Assembly: GCA_945946665.1 (NCBI GenBank)
Contig: CAMEWO010000001.1
Coordinates: forward strand, 186,001 to 250,000
Length of the DNA: 64,000 nucleotides
Reading direction: 5' to 3'
Source: an uncultured Eubacterium sp.
GTDB lineage: Bacteria; Bacillota; Clostridia; Lachnospirales; Lachnospiraceae
Of the stretch, positions 54,038-62,838 are shown piece by piece. Numbering within the stretch: the stretch's first letter is position 1; each line of letters opens with the position of its first letter. Made by a program: the position numbers and the translations under genes. The notes beneath the pieces were generated by a model. The model was given only the letters and a program-made list of their open reading frames with translations. It ran no database searches and had not been told where the DNA came from.

Positions 54038-54652
54038 CTATACTGACAGATTATCTCCCTTCAGTCCATTAAATGCTCCCGGTATATTGGCATCCTTATG
54101 GGCTATAAGCCATTTGTTAGTAGCGGCAAGAAGCTTATCCTCACCATCAGTCCCTACTGGCATCTTAAGGTCATAATTAGTTCCCTGTGGCAGCACCACA
54201 ACACACTTAAAGCCATTGCCATCCACGCCACATGGAGCATAATGAAGGGTTGTAGCATACATCTCCACCGCCGTTCCTTCTTCAACTAAAAATGCTTCAA
54301 TATTGTCTGTATTGTATGTAAAATCATCCTCTATATCCTGCTGTTTTCCAAGAAGAAGTATCATATCAGTACATGCAACATTGACCTCACTGCTCCTGTG
54401 ATATTCTACTGCGTTAAGCTTCTGGTTATGACCATTACAGAAACCCACCTGGACAGGATACTCTCCAAAATATCTATTCTTCATATCTGCAGCAAATTCA
54501 GTTTTCATAAGAGACGTATCTTCTGGCACATACACCACATCATCCGGTATCGGTGTACTCTCCATTGCATTAATCACACTGGATAAATCAATATTTTTTA
54601 TGATTCGTCCATATTTTTTAAAATTATCATCCATTACACTGTATATCTTCAT
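54038..54652 (-). CDS. DUF4867 family protein (cupin-like), first gene of the sugar operon
   Basis: A 204-residue protein with a cupin-like core (GFCNGHNQKLNAVEYHRSSE, then ACTDMILLLGKQ, and AFLVEEGTAVEMYATTLHYA). DUF4867 proteins occur beside sugar-catabolic genes in Clostridia; a mutarotase-like or lactone role is possible but unproven. The His/Glu residues in HNQKLNAVEYH and TTLHYAP look like a metal site. The start at 54652 has GGAGG 12 bases upstream, which is far. A better-spaced ATG at 54659 is out of frame and opens a ten-codon ORF that overlaps this start. Confidence 0.85.
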   Translation of the reverse strand: MKIYSVMDDNFKKYGRIIKNIDLSSVINAMESTPIPDDVVYVPEDTSLMKTEFAADMKNRYFGEYPVQVGFCNGHNQKLNAVEYHRSSEVNVACTDMILLLGKQQDIEDDFTYNTDNIEAFLVEEGTAVEMYATTLHYAPCGVDGNGFKCVVVLPQGTNYDLKMPVGTDGEDKLLAATNKWLIAHKDANIPGAFNGLKGDNLSV

Positions 54653-54659
54653 TACTCAT
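54627..54659 (-). other. Possible ten-codon upstream ORF overlapping the DUF4867 start
   Basis: On the minus strand, GGAGGACCCC-ATG gives ideal spacing (5 bases) for the frame M-S-N-E-D-I-Q-C-N-G-stop (54659-54627). It overlaps the DUF4867 start at 54652 in another frame. It may modulate translation or be chance. Confidence 0.35.
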
Positions 54660-54684
54660 GGGGTCCTCCTTTATAAAAGATTAT

Positions 54685-54706
54685 GGTTCATATGTGTGTC
54701 TGAACC
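54685..54706. promoter_or_regulatory. Inverted repeat upstream of the sugar operon (possible operator)
   Basis: GGTTCA (54685-54690) and TGAACC (54701-54706) flank ten bases, and further symmetric bases (TAT/ATA) extend outward. It is 33 bp upstream of the DUF4867 start. It could be the ROK operator or a leader hairpin. A likely -10 (TATAAT, 54785-54780, minus) lies further upstream. Confidence 0.45.
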
Positions 54707-54866
54707 TATAGAAATCTGCTGTTTATCTAGAAATTGTAAGCAATTCAGACTTTTATAAAACCACTTTATGAAAGTTATTATTATAGTACCACACTCTTAC
54801 TTTTATTGCAATAATAATGTACTATTTCTGTGAAACGATTGATAAAAACAGATACATCTATTAGAA

Positions 54867-54894
54867 TATAGTAATATGAAAATTCGTTACTATA
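54867..54894 (+). promoter_or_regulatory. Inverted repeat before the SPL-like gene
   Basis: TATAGTAA (54867-54874) and TTACTATA (54887-54894) form an 8-bp stem with a 12-base loop, ending 1-2 bases before the GGGAGG ribosome site. Its left arm overlaps a possible -10 box. It could be an operator or a leader hairpin. Confidence 0.4.
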
Positions 54895-54907
54895 TGGGAG
54901 GCTGGTT

Positions 54908-55786
54908 ATGCACTTCGTAAAAGTAAAAGGAATCTTATCTTCAAAAAACGGAATGAACCTGTACCGTGGCTGTTCCCACGGGTGTATTTACTGTGACTCC
55001 CGGAGTAAATGCTATCATATAGACCATCCTTTTGAAGATATTGAAGTTAAGGAGAATGCCGTTGAACTGTTAGAGTATGCCCTTACACACAAAAGAAAAA
55101 AATGCATGATAGGTACCGGTTCCATGACAGACCCATATATTCCATTGGAAATGGAATTAGGAAATGTCAGAAAAGCCGTAGAATTAATATACGAACATGG
55201 TTTTGGATTTACAGTCATTACAAAATCAAACAGGATTCTAAGAGACCTGGACCTGCTTAAAAAAATAAATGATAAGACAAAATGTGTTGTGCAGATGACT
55301 TTGACTACATACGACGAGGATTTGTGCAGAAAAATTGAACCAAATGTCAGCACGACAAGAGAACGCTTTGAAGTACTAAAGAAGCTTAGAGATGCAGGGA
55401 TACCAACAGTTGTATGGCTAACCCCAATTCTACCTTTTATCAATGATACAGAAGATAATATCTCTGGCATTTTAGATATGTGTATTGAAGCAAAGGTTTA
55501 TGGTGTTATCTGCTATGGAATGGGACTGACACTCAGGGAAGGAAACAGAGAATATTTCTATGAACAGCTGGACCGTTTATTTCCGCATTTGAAGAAAAAA
55601 TATATCCACACATATGGAAACCAGTACATTATTGACAGTCCTGATAACACACACTTAATGAAGTTTTTCCACCAGAAATGCAGTGAGAACGGAATTATAC
55701 ATGACAATCAAAAGATTTTCAATTACCTTAGTACTTTTGAAGAAAAAGGACATGGTAAACAGTTAAGCCTGTGGGACTGGGCATAA
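54908..55786 (+). CDS. SPL-family radical SAM protein
   Basis: A 292-residue radical SAM enzyme. RGCSHGCIYCDSRSKC holds the CxxxCxxC cluster that binds the [4Fe-4S] and SAM. GTGSMTDPYIPLEME and FTVITKSNRILRDLDLL fit spore photoproduct lyase-like and Rv2578c-like proteins. Its function is not known: these relatives are not all lyases. GGGAGG lies 6 bases before the ATG. It is an isolated plus-strand gene, convergent with the metal permease. Confidence 0.9.
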   Translation: MHFVKVKGILSSKNGMNLYRGCSHGCIYCDSRSKCYHIDHPFEDIEVKENAVELLEYALTHKRKKCMIGTGSMTDPYIPLEMELGNVRKAVELIYEHGFGFTVITKSNRILRDLDLLKKINDKTKCVVQMTLTTYDEDLCRKIEPNVSTTRERFEVLKKLRDAGIPTVVWLTPILPFINDTEDNISGILDMCIEAKVYGVICYGMGLTLREGNREYFYEQLDRLFPHLKKKYIHTYGNQYIIDSPDNTHLMKFFHQKCSENGIIHDNQKIFNYLSTFEEKGHGKQLSLWDWA

Positions 55787-55800
55787 ACTCATAATGTACA

Positions 55801-56652
55801 TTACAATATAAAATCAATAATAATTCCGCACGCAACTCCAATTGCATAGAGGAGAGCTACTATCTTAATATTCTCCTTAATATCACGGTTTTCTTTAAAC
55901 AGAACAATTAATCCTGCACCAGCACCAACAAGAAGTCCTGACATTGTTGCTCCAATAGATATTACTCCCTCAACATAAAGCTGGGTAATAACCACTGAAG
56001 CTGCACAGTTTGGAATAAGTCCAACAATTCCTGAAAGGATTGAGCCTAAAACTGGTCTGTCTAGTATTATTCCAGCAATAGAATCTTCTCCTACAAAGAA
56101 CACAGCCGTATTTAACAGGAAAGAAATAACCAGAATAAAAGCAAATATTGTCAATGTGTGATTTAATGCTGACTTCACTATGCTTTTGTCACAGTGGCAA
56201 TGGTCATGGTCACACATATGTCCGATTTTGCTTGTAAAATCCTGCTCCTGTGATGACTTTCTTATACGGATTACAAAGTCAATAATAAAACCTGCCACCA
56301 TACCAATCACAGCCTTAACAGCAATCATTGAAAGAATAGTGGTCATTGGAACCTTTTCTGACAAGAATACAGGAAGCATTTCATCTGATGTAGACAGATA
56401 TATTGAAATAAGAGTACCAAGAGTAATAACCCTTCCAGCATACAGATTAGAACCTGCTGTAGAGAATCCGCATTGTGGAAAAGCTCCAAGTATTCCTCCC
56501 ACAAGAGGTCCCAGCTTTCCTGATTTCTTAATTGTATTTTTAGTTTTGGCTGTAGTCTTATGCTCAATATATTCCATGGCAAGATAAGTCAGGAACAAAA
56601 ATGGTAAGAGCTTTACACCATCAACCAGAGTATCTAATACAACGTCTAACAT
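55801..56652 (-). CDS. Putative metal/metalloid efflux permease (arsenic/manganese-type)
   Basis: A 283-residue membrane protein with ~9-10 helices in two similar halves. GILGAFPQCGFSTAGSNLYA in the first half and GIVGLIPNCAASVVITQLYV in the second are the repeated PxC-type motifs of this permease family. A cytoplasmic loop rich in His/Cys/Asp (CDHDHCHCDK) separates the halves and may bind metal. Family members have been called arsenic efflux or manganese transporters; I cannot decide. Its start is 2 bp from the PAP2 stop, so it is translationally coupled. Confidence 0.82.
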   Translation of the reverse strand: MLDVVLDTLVDGVKLLPFLFLTYLAMEYIEHKTTAKTKNTIKKSGKLGPLVGGILGAFPQCGFSTAGSNLYAGRVITLGTLISIYLSTSDEMLPVFLSEKVPMTTILSMIAVKAVIGMVAGFIIDFVIRIRKSSQEQDFTSKIGHMCDHDHCHCDKSIVKSALNHTLTIFAFILVISFLLNTAVFFVGEDSIAGIILDRPVLGSILSGIVGLIPNCAASVVITQLYVEGVISIGATMSGLLVGAGAGLIVLFKENRDIKENIKIVALLYAIGVACGIIIDFIL

Positions 56653-56654
56653 AT

Positions 56655-57266
56655 CTATTTATCCTTTCCAATCAGACTTCTATAAGTTACCTTTCCCTCT
56701 AAAACATCAGCAAATTTAGGAAACCTCTTCATTAATGCCTTAACAATATAATATGCAATAATTCCATACAAACTTCCAAAAATGAGACTGGCAAGTACAT
56801 CTGTTGGATAATGGACTGTAAGGTAAAGTCTTGATATTGCAATTAATGAAGCAAGAACAATGGCCCATATTCCTTCTTTTTTTCTCCACATAAAAATTGC
56901 CAGTGCAGCTGCAAATGAAGCCGAGGTATGCCCTGAAGGAAAAGAAAAATCACTTATCGAATTAAATATATTATATAAATTCTCAAACTCATTGCTTATT
57001 ACCATATATTGTCCATTTTCCCAGAAACATCTTGGACGCTGCCACAGATTTTTCATTATTCCGTTGCAGAAAATAAGTGAAAATATAAGAGCTGCTGCTA
57101 TTGTAAAACCTATTTTTCTATATTTCTTAGGAAGAACAGTGAGGCACAGAAGTGCCATAAGAATCCATAAGAATCCCGCATTTCCCAAAGTTGTTATTCC
57201 ATACATTATAGGATTGAGTACCGGATTATGCAATGACTCAAACCAATGTAAAATCTGAATTTCCAT
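56655..57266 (-). CDS. PAP2-type membrane phosphatase
   Basis: A 203-residue integral membrane phosphatase. Its conserved triad is KNLWQRPR, FPSGHTSASFA and SRLYLTVHYPTDV, the three PAP2 catalytic motifs. Relatives hydrolyse phosphatidic acid, undecaprenyl pyrophosphate or other lipid phosphates; UppP-like recycling is plausible. The ribosome site GAGG is 6 bases upstream. It lies 19 bp after the RNase H gene and 2 bp before the permease gene. Confidence 0.93.
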   Translation of the reverse strand: MEIQILHWFESLHNPVLNPIMYGITTLGNAGFLWILMALLCLTVLPKKYRKIGFTIAAALIFSLIFCNGIMKNLWQRPRCFWENGQYMVISNEFENLYNIFNSISDFSFPSGHTSASFAAALAIFMWRKKEGIWAIVLASLIAISRLYLTVHYPTDVLASLIFGSLYGIIAYYIVKALMKRFPKFADVLEGKVTYRSLIGKDK

Positions 57267-57285
57267 AAACTAAACCTCATTTCTG

Positions 57286-57906
57286 TTAAATAATTCCGAC
57301 TGCCTTCTTAGCCAGAATATCTGCTTCTTCATTACCACTCACTCCCGAATGTCCCTTAACCTTAATAAAATTAAGAGAAATCCTGTCAGAAACGGACTGC
57401 ACATAATCGTGGTACTCTTTAGTGCCTTTTTTATTTCGTTTCCACTCCCCTGTAGCCCACATGCTTATCCCCATGTAGTCATAATAGATGTCAAGGCTTT
57501 TAATTCCAATCTCCAGTGCTTTTTCAATGGCTGCCATACTTCCCAGAACTTCCCCTGCAACATTCCTCATGGAAGCCATCTCAGGGTCATTACCATTGCC
57601 TGACAGTATTATCTTCTCACCATTATATACAAGAAAGCCGCCATAGCCATACACTCCAGTGGTCTGGTTAAAGGATCCATCTACAAAGCTGTAAGCCTCA
57701 CTTAAAGTTGCACTTAATTCTTCATTACCAGGTGATGATTCTTCTACTGATGTATTATCTGGCGCAAATACATAGTCTTCTGCCTCTTTAAGCGTCTTAA
57801 ATCCTTTGAATTGTGCCCCTTTAAAACCTGTAACGCTGTTCTTGCAATCATTCCAGTCAGTATATATGCCAGGATTACGCCCTATCCTTACTCCATAATA
57901 CTTCAT
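57286..57906 (-). CDS. rnhA: Ribonuclease HI with N-terminal viroplasmin-type domain
   Basis: A 206-residue protein. Residues ~1-50 form a caulimovirus viroplasmin/RNase H N-terminal domain (YYGVRIGRNPGIYTDWNDCK). The RNase H core has catalytic Asp in FVDGSFNQ, Glu in GEVLGSMAAIEKAL, Asp in YDYMGISMW and Asp in GNEEADILAKKA. It degrades RNA in RNA-DNA hybrids. I chose the ATG at 57906 (GGGGGAG upstream). The longer frame to 58029 is not supported. It is followed closely by the PAP2 gene. Confidence 0.95.
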   Translation of the reverse strand: MKYYGVRIGRNPGIYTDWNDCKNSVTGFKGAQFKGFKTLKEAEDYVFAPDNTSVEESSPGNEELSATLSEAYSFVDGSFNQTTGVYGYGGFLVYNGEKIILSGNGNDPEMASMRNVAGEVLGSMAAIEKALEIGIKSLDIYYDYMGISMWATGEWKRNKKGTKEYHDYVQSVSDRISLNFIKVKGHSGVSGNEEADILAKKAVGII

Positions 57907-57958
57907 ATACTCCCCCACTTTTCGTGTAGTCTCAAACCATATTATTGTACACAAATCA

Positions 57959-59719
57959 TTACATTCCGTCAATAGGAAGGCTGTTTCTAAGGCACAGCCG
58001 TCCCCAGCCCTGTGAAGAGGATGGTGCATCCAGTCCCTCTATTGGTTTTGCCCCTCTTTGGAGATATGTCTTTAATTTATCACCATACATATAAGGGTCA
58101 TTGCCTCTTACGATTCCCCATTCCATAAGTAATGCTGCCGCCCCTGTGCAGAAAGGAACCGCAAATGATGTTCCGGAAACAACTGTAGTGTCATTAATCA
58201 TCACATTTTCACCAGGAGCAATTAAATCAGGCTTAACCCTGACATCATATCCTGTTCTTGACAGATATCCTCTTCCAGAAAAAGTGGACACAACATTCCG
58301 CAAAGAATCATATGCTCCCACTGTTATAACTCTTTCTGCTGTAGAAGGAATTGTGTATGTCAGTCCGGAAGAAGGTTTTAGGAATCCAGTTCCACTGTTT
58401 AATGTAACTGTTGTAGGAAGCCACATATCAATATGTCCGTTTTTTATATTATTTCCTGTTATAATTAATTTCCACAATCCAGGTGTTACATAATCATTAA
58501 CCGGAATAAGTCCAATGAATACCTCCATAGCACTGCTGAAGGGCTTGAGCTGTCCGTTAAATGCAATTATTTCCACATCTCCAAGTTTTCCTCTGTTTAT
58601 TACTGATGCATTGTCAGGAATAATATAAGAAAACCCTTCCGGAGAAACCACCTTAATATCCATCCTGTCAAGGCCGCTTCTCCATACTGCAAAGCTTATG
58701 TCAGTTTCATATTCTCTTACAGCAAGCTCAAATTCCATACTTTCACCAGTTCCAAAATCTCCCTGTGTATGTATGGTACCTTCCCCCTCATTACCACTTC
58801 CCACACATATATTACATTTCCATACACCGCTTACATCATTGATATAGGATGTCTGAATATCATCTGACAGGTGAGGTCCATAATTATTGCCAAAGCTTAT
58901 ATTCAGCGCCACTGGCATGGATAATGAAGCTGCTGTGCGGATACAGTAATCAACTGCCCTCATCATATCCGTAGTGGTGGAAAAGCCTCCCATAGACCTC
59001 TTTATCTTCACAAATATAATAGATGCTCCATATGCTACACCATCATTGCCACAGGCTATTTTGCATACATTAATTCCGTGTCTCAATATATCCTCAAAAA
59101 GCCCGGTTTCAGACTGGGAATCACTGCCTGCATCTCTTCTTCCCGGAAAGTTATCTTCAAACAGGACAGGATTATTTCTTTTTGCAATTTCTTCATTAAT
59201 ACTGTCACTGTCATAATACATGTCAGTATTCTGATCCCACATTCTTAGTATTCTTGTGCTTCCATCTGGATTTTTAAATGCAGGGTCATCCACATTAATT
59301 CCTGTGTCAATCACCGCCACTGCCACTCCTCTGCCACTTAAAGACGGAAGCATTAAAGCTGTGCCACCAGTTACTCCTGTGACACAGCTTTCTCTCTTTT
59401 CGTTTATCAAATCAAAATATAGTATCTTTGGCTTCTCCACATATTCTATTACAGGTTCAGCAGCTATTAAATTAACATTTTCCCGGCTGGTAACAATCAC
59501 GCTATAGTTACACAACAATGGATATACCAAAGTTCCAGGATAGGAAGTTGTTATGGTATTAACAAATATGTCCTCTGATTGGCTGTTGTATTTTACAACT
59601 ATCTCCCAGGTATCATTCTCCGAATCTACGCCTGCAGACAAATCGTCAAATGTCTCCCTTTCGTTGCGGGTAGCTTCCAGACTTACCATCAGCAGTGATT
59701 CCAGTTTCTGACTAAACAT
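57959..59719 (-). CDS. S8 subtilisin-like peptidase (Csp-like)
   Basis: A 586-residue peptidase. The catalytic triad is visible: Asp138 (VAVIDTGI), His214 (HGINVCKIACG, where most subtilases have HGTHV), and Ser518 (SGTSFAVPF), with oxyanion Asn310 (GSGNEG). An N-terminal region (~1-110) resembles a prodomain, and a beta insert (~320-460) resembles the jellyroll domain of Clostridium Csp germination proteases. There is no signal peptide. I chose the ATG at 59719 (GGAGG, 5 bases). Such proteins are common in Lachnospiraceae even outside sporulation loci. The function is unresolved. Confidence 0.88.
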   Translation of the reverse strand: MFSQKLESLLMVSLEATRNERETFDDLSAGVDSENDTWEIVVKYNSQSEDIFVNTITTSYPGTLVYPLLCNYSVIVTSRENVNLIAAEPVIEYVEKPKILYFDLINEKRESCVTGVTGGTALMLPSLSGRGVAVAVIDTGINVDDPAFKNPDGSTRILRMWDQNTDMYYDSDSINEEIAKRNNPVLFEDNFPGRRDAGSDSQSETGLFEDILRHGINVCKIACGNDGVAYGASIIFVKIKRSMGGFSTTTDMMRAVDYCIRTAASLSMPVALNISFGNNYGPHLSDDIQTSYINDVSGVWKCNICVGSGNEGEGTIHTQGDFGTGESMEFELAVREYETDISFAVWRSGLDRMDIKVVSPEGFSYIIPDNASVINRGKLGDVEIIAFNGQLKPFSSAMEVFIGLIPVNDYVTPGLWKLIITGNNIKNGHIDMWLPTTVTLNSGTGFLKPSSGLTYTIPSTAERVITVGAYDSLRNVVSTFSGRGYLSRTGYDVRVKPDLIAPGENVMINDTTVVSGTSFAVPFCTGAAALLMEWGIVRGNDPYMYGDKLKTYLQRGAKPIEGLDAPSSSQGWGRLCLRNSLPIDGM

Positions 59720-59905
59720 TATGCCCTCCAGGCTGTATGTCATTATATTCTATGATCTGTAATTCTGTACAAATGACAAAAAACTGTATTATATTATTAT
59801 TTAATCATTTTTCTTAATGAAATCACTGTTTTTTTAGTGTAACATATTGTCCATGATAACAGAATAAACAGTATACATTAATAAATACATGAAAGGTATA
59901 TAGTA

Positions 59906-61327
59906 ATGGAACAGGAAAATAAGGAAAATGAAGCAAAAACACATCTATCAGAAAAGGACAAAAAGTTCAGGGACTTTGCACTTAATGGCAATCTCTGGCT
60001 GGTAATATTCTACGTATGTATTCCCCTATCTGCATTCCAGCTTATAAACCATCTTTTCAATATCCTTGATACAATGATGGCATCCCATGTAAGCGCCATA
60101 GCAGTATCGGCAGTTGCTTATCTTACACAGATACAGAATATGATTAGTGCTATTGGAATGGGGCTGGCTGTAGGAAGTTCATTAAAAATCAGTGAAGCCT
60201 ATGGTGCAGGTGATTACCAGATGGTAAAGAAAAGATTAAGCACTCTTATAGCTATCTGCGGCATAATTTCTCTGGCAGTTCTATGTCTTGCCCCTATAAC
60301 TCCTGCATTCTTAAGAATAACCGGAACCCCGGAAGAATTCATTGCTGTTGGTTCAAAATACTTCGTTGTAACACTGTTTGCCACTGTACTCAGCTTCTTT
60401 AACAACGTATATATTGCTATAGAGCGTTCCCGTGGCAATTCAAAAAGAATCTTAAGACTTAACATGCTTGTTATAACTCTTAAGCTGTCAATAACAGCAT
60501 TTTTCATATATGGACTTAACGCTGACATCACCATGATTGCAGTAGCCAGTGTTATTTCACAGAGTTTTCTTTTCATAATGGCAATAAGAAATCTTACAGA
60601 GGGAGATAATGCATTTACCTTCAGCATTAAATCAATTCATTTCAAAAAAAATGTTGTCAACCCTATGCTTAACCTCTCCTTCCCTGTTATAGTTGAAAAG
60701 GTGGCATTTGCACTGGGAAAGACAGTTGTGAATTCCATGAGCAAGGAATATGGTTCTGTCACAGTTGGTGCCCTGGGAATATCAAATAATATTAATGGAA
60801 TTACAACCCAGTGCCAGAATGGTTTTCAGGATGGCGGTGCCTCCATTATAAGCCAGAATATAGGAGCCGGCAACCTTAAACGGGCTCTGGACACGTTCTG
60901 GAGACTTCTGATTATAAATGCAGGAATCGGGCTAATCGGTTATATCCTTCTTAATGTGTTTATAGAGCCAATCACATGGCTTTTTGCCAACAGCCAGGAG
61001 GGCTTCAATGCGGAGTTCCAGCAGACCATTATTAAGGTATTCCGTTATGATTCTTTTGGCGGATGCGTTCCACTTGGAATAAATGCTGCTGTAATGGCAC
61101 TGCTGTTTGGATTTGGAAAAACCAAGCTTACACTGTTCTGCAATTTCTGCCGTGTATTCGTATTCAGAATCCCAATTCTGTGGGCATTACAGAATTTTAC
61201 CACTCTGGGAAGTGAAAGTGTCGGTATAGTTATGGGGGCAAGCAATATTCTGACTGCAATGCTTTCCTGCATTGTAGCAGCATTTGTAATCCACGGTATT
61301 AAAAAGAAACAAGAGGTGCAACAGTAA
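59906..61327 (+). CDS. MATE-family multidrug/metabolite efflux transporter
   Basis: A 473-residue 12-helix membrane protein. FALNGNLWLVIFYVCIPL near the start, DTMMASHVSAIAVSAVAY (the MATE helix-1/2 pattern), GGASIISQNIGAGNLKRA and DSFGGCVPLGINAAVMAL match NorM/DinF-type exporters, driven by Na+ or H+ gradients. It has a polar acidic/basic head (MEQENKENEAKTHLSEKDK). It stands alone on the plus strand and ends in a bidirectional terminator. The substrate is not predicted. Confidence 0.92.
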   Translation: MEQENKENEAKTHLSEKDKKFRDFALNGNLWLVIFYVCIPLSAFQLINHLFNILDTMMASHVSAIAVSAVAYLTQIQNMISAIGMGLAVGSSLKISEAYGAGDYQMVKKRLSTLIAICGIISLAVLCLAPITPAFLRITGTPEEFIAVGSKYFVVTLFATVLSFFNNVYIAIERSRGNSKRILRLNMLVITLKLSITAFFIYGLNADITMIAVASVISQSFLFIMAIRNLTEGDNAFTFSIKSIHFKKNVVNPMLNLSFPVIVEKVAFALGKTVVNSMSKEYGSVTVGALGISNNINGITTQCQNGFQDGGASIISQNIGAGNLKRALDTFWRLLIINAGIGLIGYILLNVFIEPITWLFANSQEGFNAEFQQTIIKVFRYDSFGGCVPLGINAAVMALLFGFGKTKLTLFCNFCRVFVFRIPILWALQNFTTLGSESVGIVMGASNILTAMLSCIVAAFVIHGIKKKQEVQQ

Positions 61328-61345
61328 ACTGCTGCGCCTCATTTC
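61313..61345. terminator. Bidirectional terminator between MATE and cohesin genes
   Basis: GAGGTGCA (61313-61320) pairs with TGCGCCTC (61333-61340, one G-U), with an inner CAG/CTG stem around TAAA. The MATE stop codon lies in the loop. On the minus strand it is followed by TTGTTTCTTTTT, so it best serves the cohesin gene. Confidence 0.75.
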
Positions 61346-61369
61346 TTGTAGAAGAATTAATTTCATGCT

Positions 61370-62812
61370 TTATCTTTTCTTGTTAAGCTTGCCTACACTG
61401 ACAATTGCAATTATAAGACACACAACACTCAATGCAAGGGATATTATCACAATAACAGTCTTAAGGTTATCATTAAGCTTTGTGGTTGCCTTTGCCGAAG
61501 CCGGTGCTGCAGTTGCCTTTTCCACATTGGCATCACTGAAATACTCATTTACTGTTCCGTCAAAGAAGAATCTCTGTACTGTGCTGTATTTCATATCATA
61601 TACATACCATCCAGCCTTTCCGGAACTGTCCATTCCATAGAACAGATAAAACTCTGCTGTGTCCTTTCTACCGCTTGGTTTAAGAACATCTACATTACAC
61701 CCTTCAATCTCCATTGTTTCAATCTCAAATCCTGAAGGAATCTCCATTCCTGATGTTACAGGAAGGTACGCATAATGACTTTCCAGCTGCTCTATATCAA
61801 TGTAATAATCATAGGACTTCTTTACAGAATCATATATATAATAACCAGCCTTTGCGTTGCCATCTAATGACACAAGGTACACAAGAGTAATCTTATCACT
61901 AAAGCCCTTGGCTGCCGGAACTTCTGTATCATCTATTATCACAGTTGAAGCTTCAAAACCAGCCGGAACAGGATGAGCCTCAAAATCACCGTCAATTGCA
62001 AATCTGTTATCACCCACAGCAATCTCCTTGGCATCTTCATCAGGTGTCACAGGCTCTGCCGGAGTCTCTGCACCGCCTCCATCTGGTTCAGTCTGGGCAG
62101 TTACATCCTTATACGTACTGATAACATATGTCTTCTTCGTTCCATTTTCAGCAGTTACAGTTATGTATGTTTTATTGTCCCCAGGATCCATTCTTGTTCC
62201 TGTAACAGAAATCTTAGCCTCCGGACTGCTTGCTGTGGCACTTACTACCAGCTTTGCCACATCTCCTCCCACCATCATGGTATATTCTGTCACATCCTTG
62301 GAAAATGCTGGAGATAAAGTACCAGGACTAACCTTTAATGATGAAAGATAATTATCTGAAGATGCTGTTGATGGAGCGTTACCTTTCACAGTTCCTGAAC
62401 CGGCATTTACCTGCATGTAATCTCCTGATGATGAAGCCACGCTGGAACCTGAGGATACACTTACACTTGTCTCCCCTGCTTTCATCACCTTAAAATTAAC
62501 AGTTCTTGTCTTAGTTTTAAATGTATCAACATCAATCCACAAAACAGAGCCGGCAGAACCTGAATCCGCGCCTGAAACATACTGTAACGCTGAAGCATCG
62601 TATGAAAGATAAATCTTCGTGGCACTTATTTCATCAGAAGAAGAAATTGTAATCTTGACACTTACCTCATCCCCCACATTACCACTGGCACCTTCCACAG
62701 ATACTGATGCACTGGAAGCGGCCTTCGCACTGTAAATATTAAGGAAAAAGCATAAAAACACTGCCATAATGCCACACAATATGCTAACTGCAAACTTTTT
62801 GGTTTTTTTCAT
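61370..62812 (-). CDS. Membrane-anchored cohesin-domain surface protein
   Basis: A 480-residue protein: signal peptide (~1-28), cohesin domain (~30-150: VSVEGASGNVGDEVSVKITI, IYLSYDASALQYVSGADSG and KAGETSVSVSSG), a cadherin-like beta-sandwich (~158-235: SPAFSKDVTEYTMMVGG), an acidic Pro-rich linker, two repeats of a small domain (~260-430: AGYYIYDSVKKSYDYYI and KAGWYVYDMKYSTVQRF), and a C-terminal membrane helix (LKTVIVIISLALSVVCLIIA) with basic end. Cohesins bind dockerins; the neighbouring gene bears one. GGAGG lies 6 bases before the ATG at 62812. It lies 26 bp after that gene, so they are co-transcribed. Confidence 0.87.
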   Translation of the reverse strand: MKKTKKFAVSILCGIMAVFLCFFLNIYSAKAASSASVSVEGASGNVGDEVSVKITISSSDEISATKIYLSYDASALQYVSGADSGSAGSVLWIDVDTFKTKTRTVNFKVMKAGETSVSVSSGSSVASSSGDYMQVNAGSGTVKGNAPSTASSDNYLSSLKVSPGTLSPAFSKDVTEYTMMVGGDVAKLVVSATASSPEAKISVTGTRMDPGDNKTYITVTAENGTKKTYVISTYKDVTAQTEPDGGGAETPAEPVTPDEDAKEIAVGDNRFAIDGDFEAHPVPAGFEASTVIIDDTEVPAAKGFSDKITLVYLVSLDGNAKAGYYIYDSVKKSYDYYIDIEQLESHYAYLPVTSGMEIPSGFEIETMEIEGCNVDVLKPSGRKDTAEFYLFYGMDSSGKAGWYVYDMKYSTVQRFFFDGTVNEYFSDANVEKATAAPASAKATTKLNDNLKTVIVIISLALSVVCLIIAIVSVGKLNKKR

Positions 62813-62838
62813 ATCAAACCTCCATTCCAGCAATCCTG

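Noticed and set aside
54820-54860. A catabolite-response (cre) site near TGTGAAACGATTGATA
   Set aside because: The spacing of TG, AA and CG does not fit the cre consensus.
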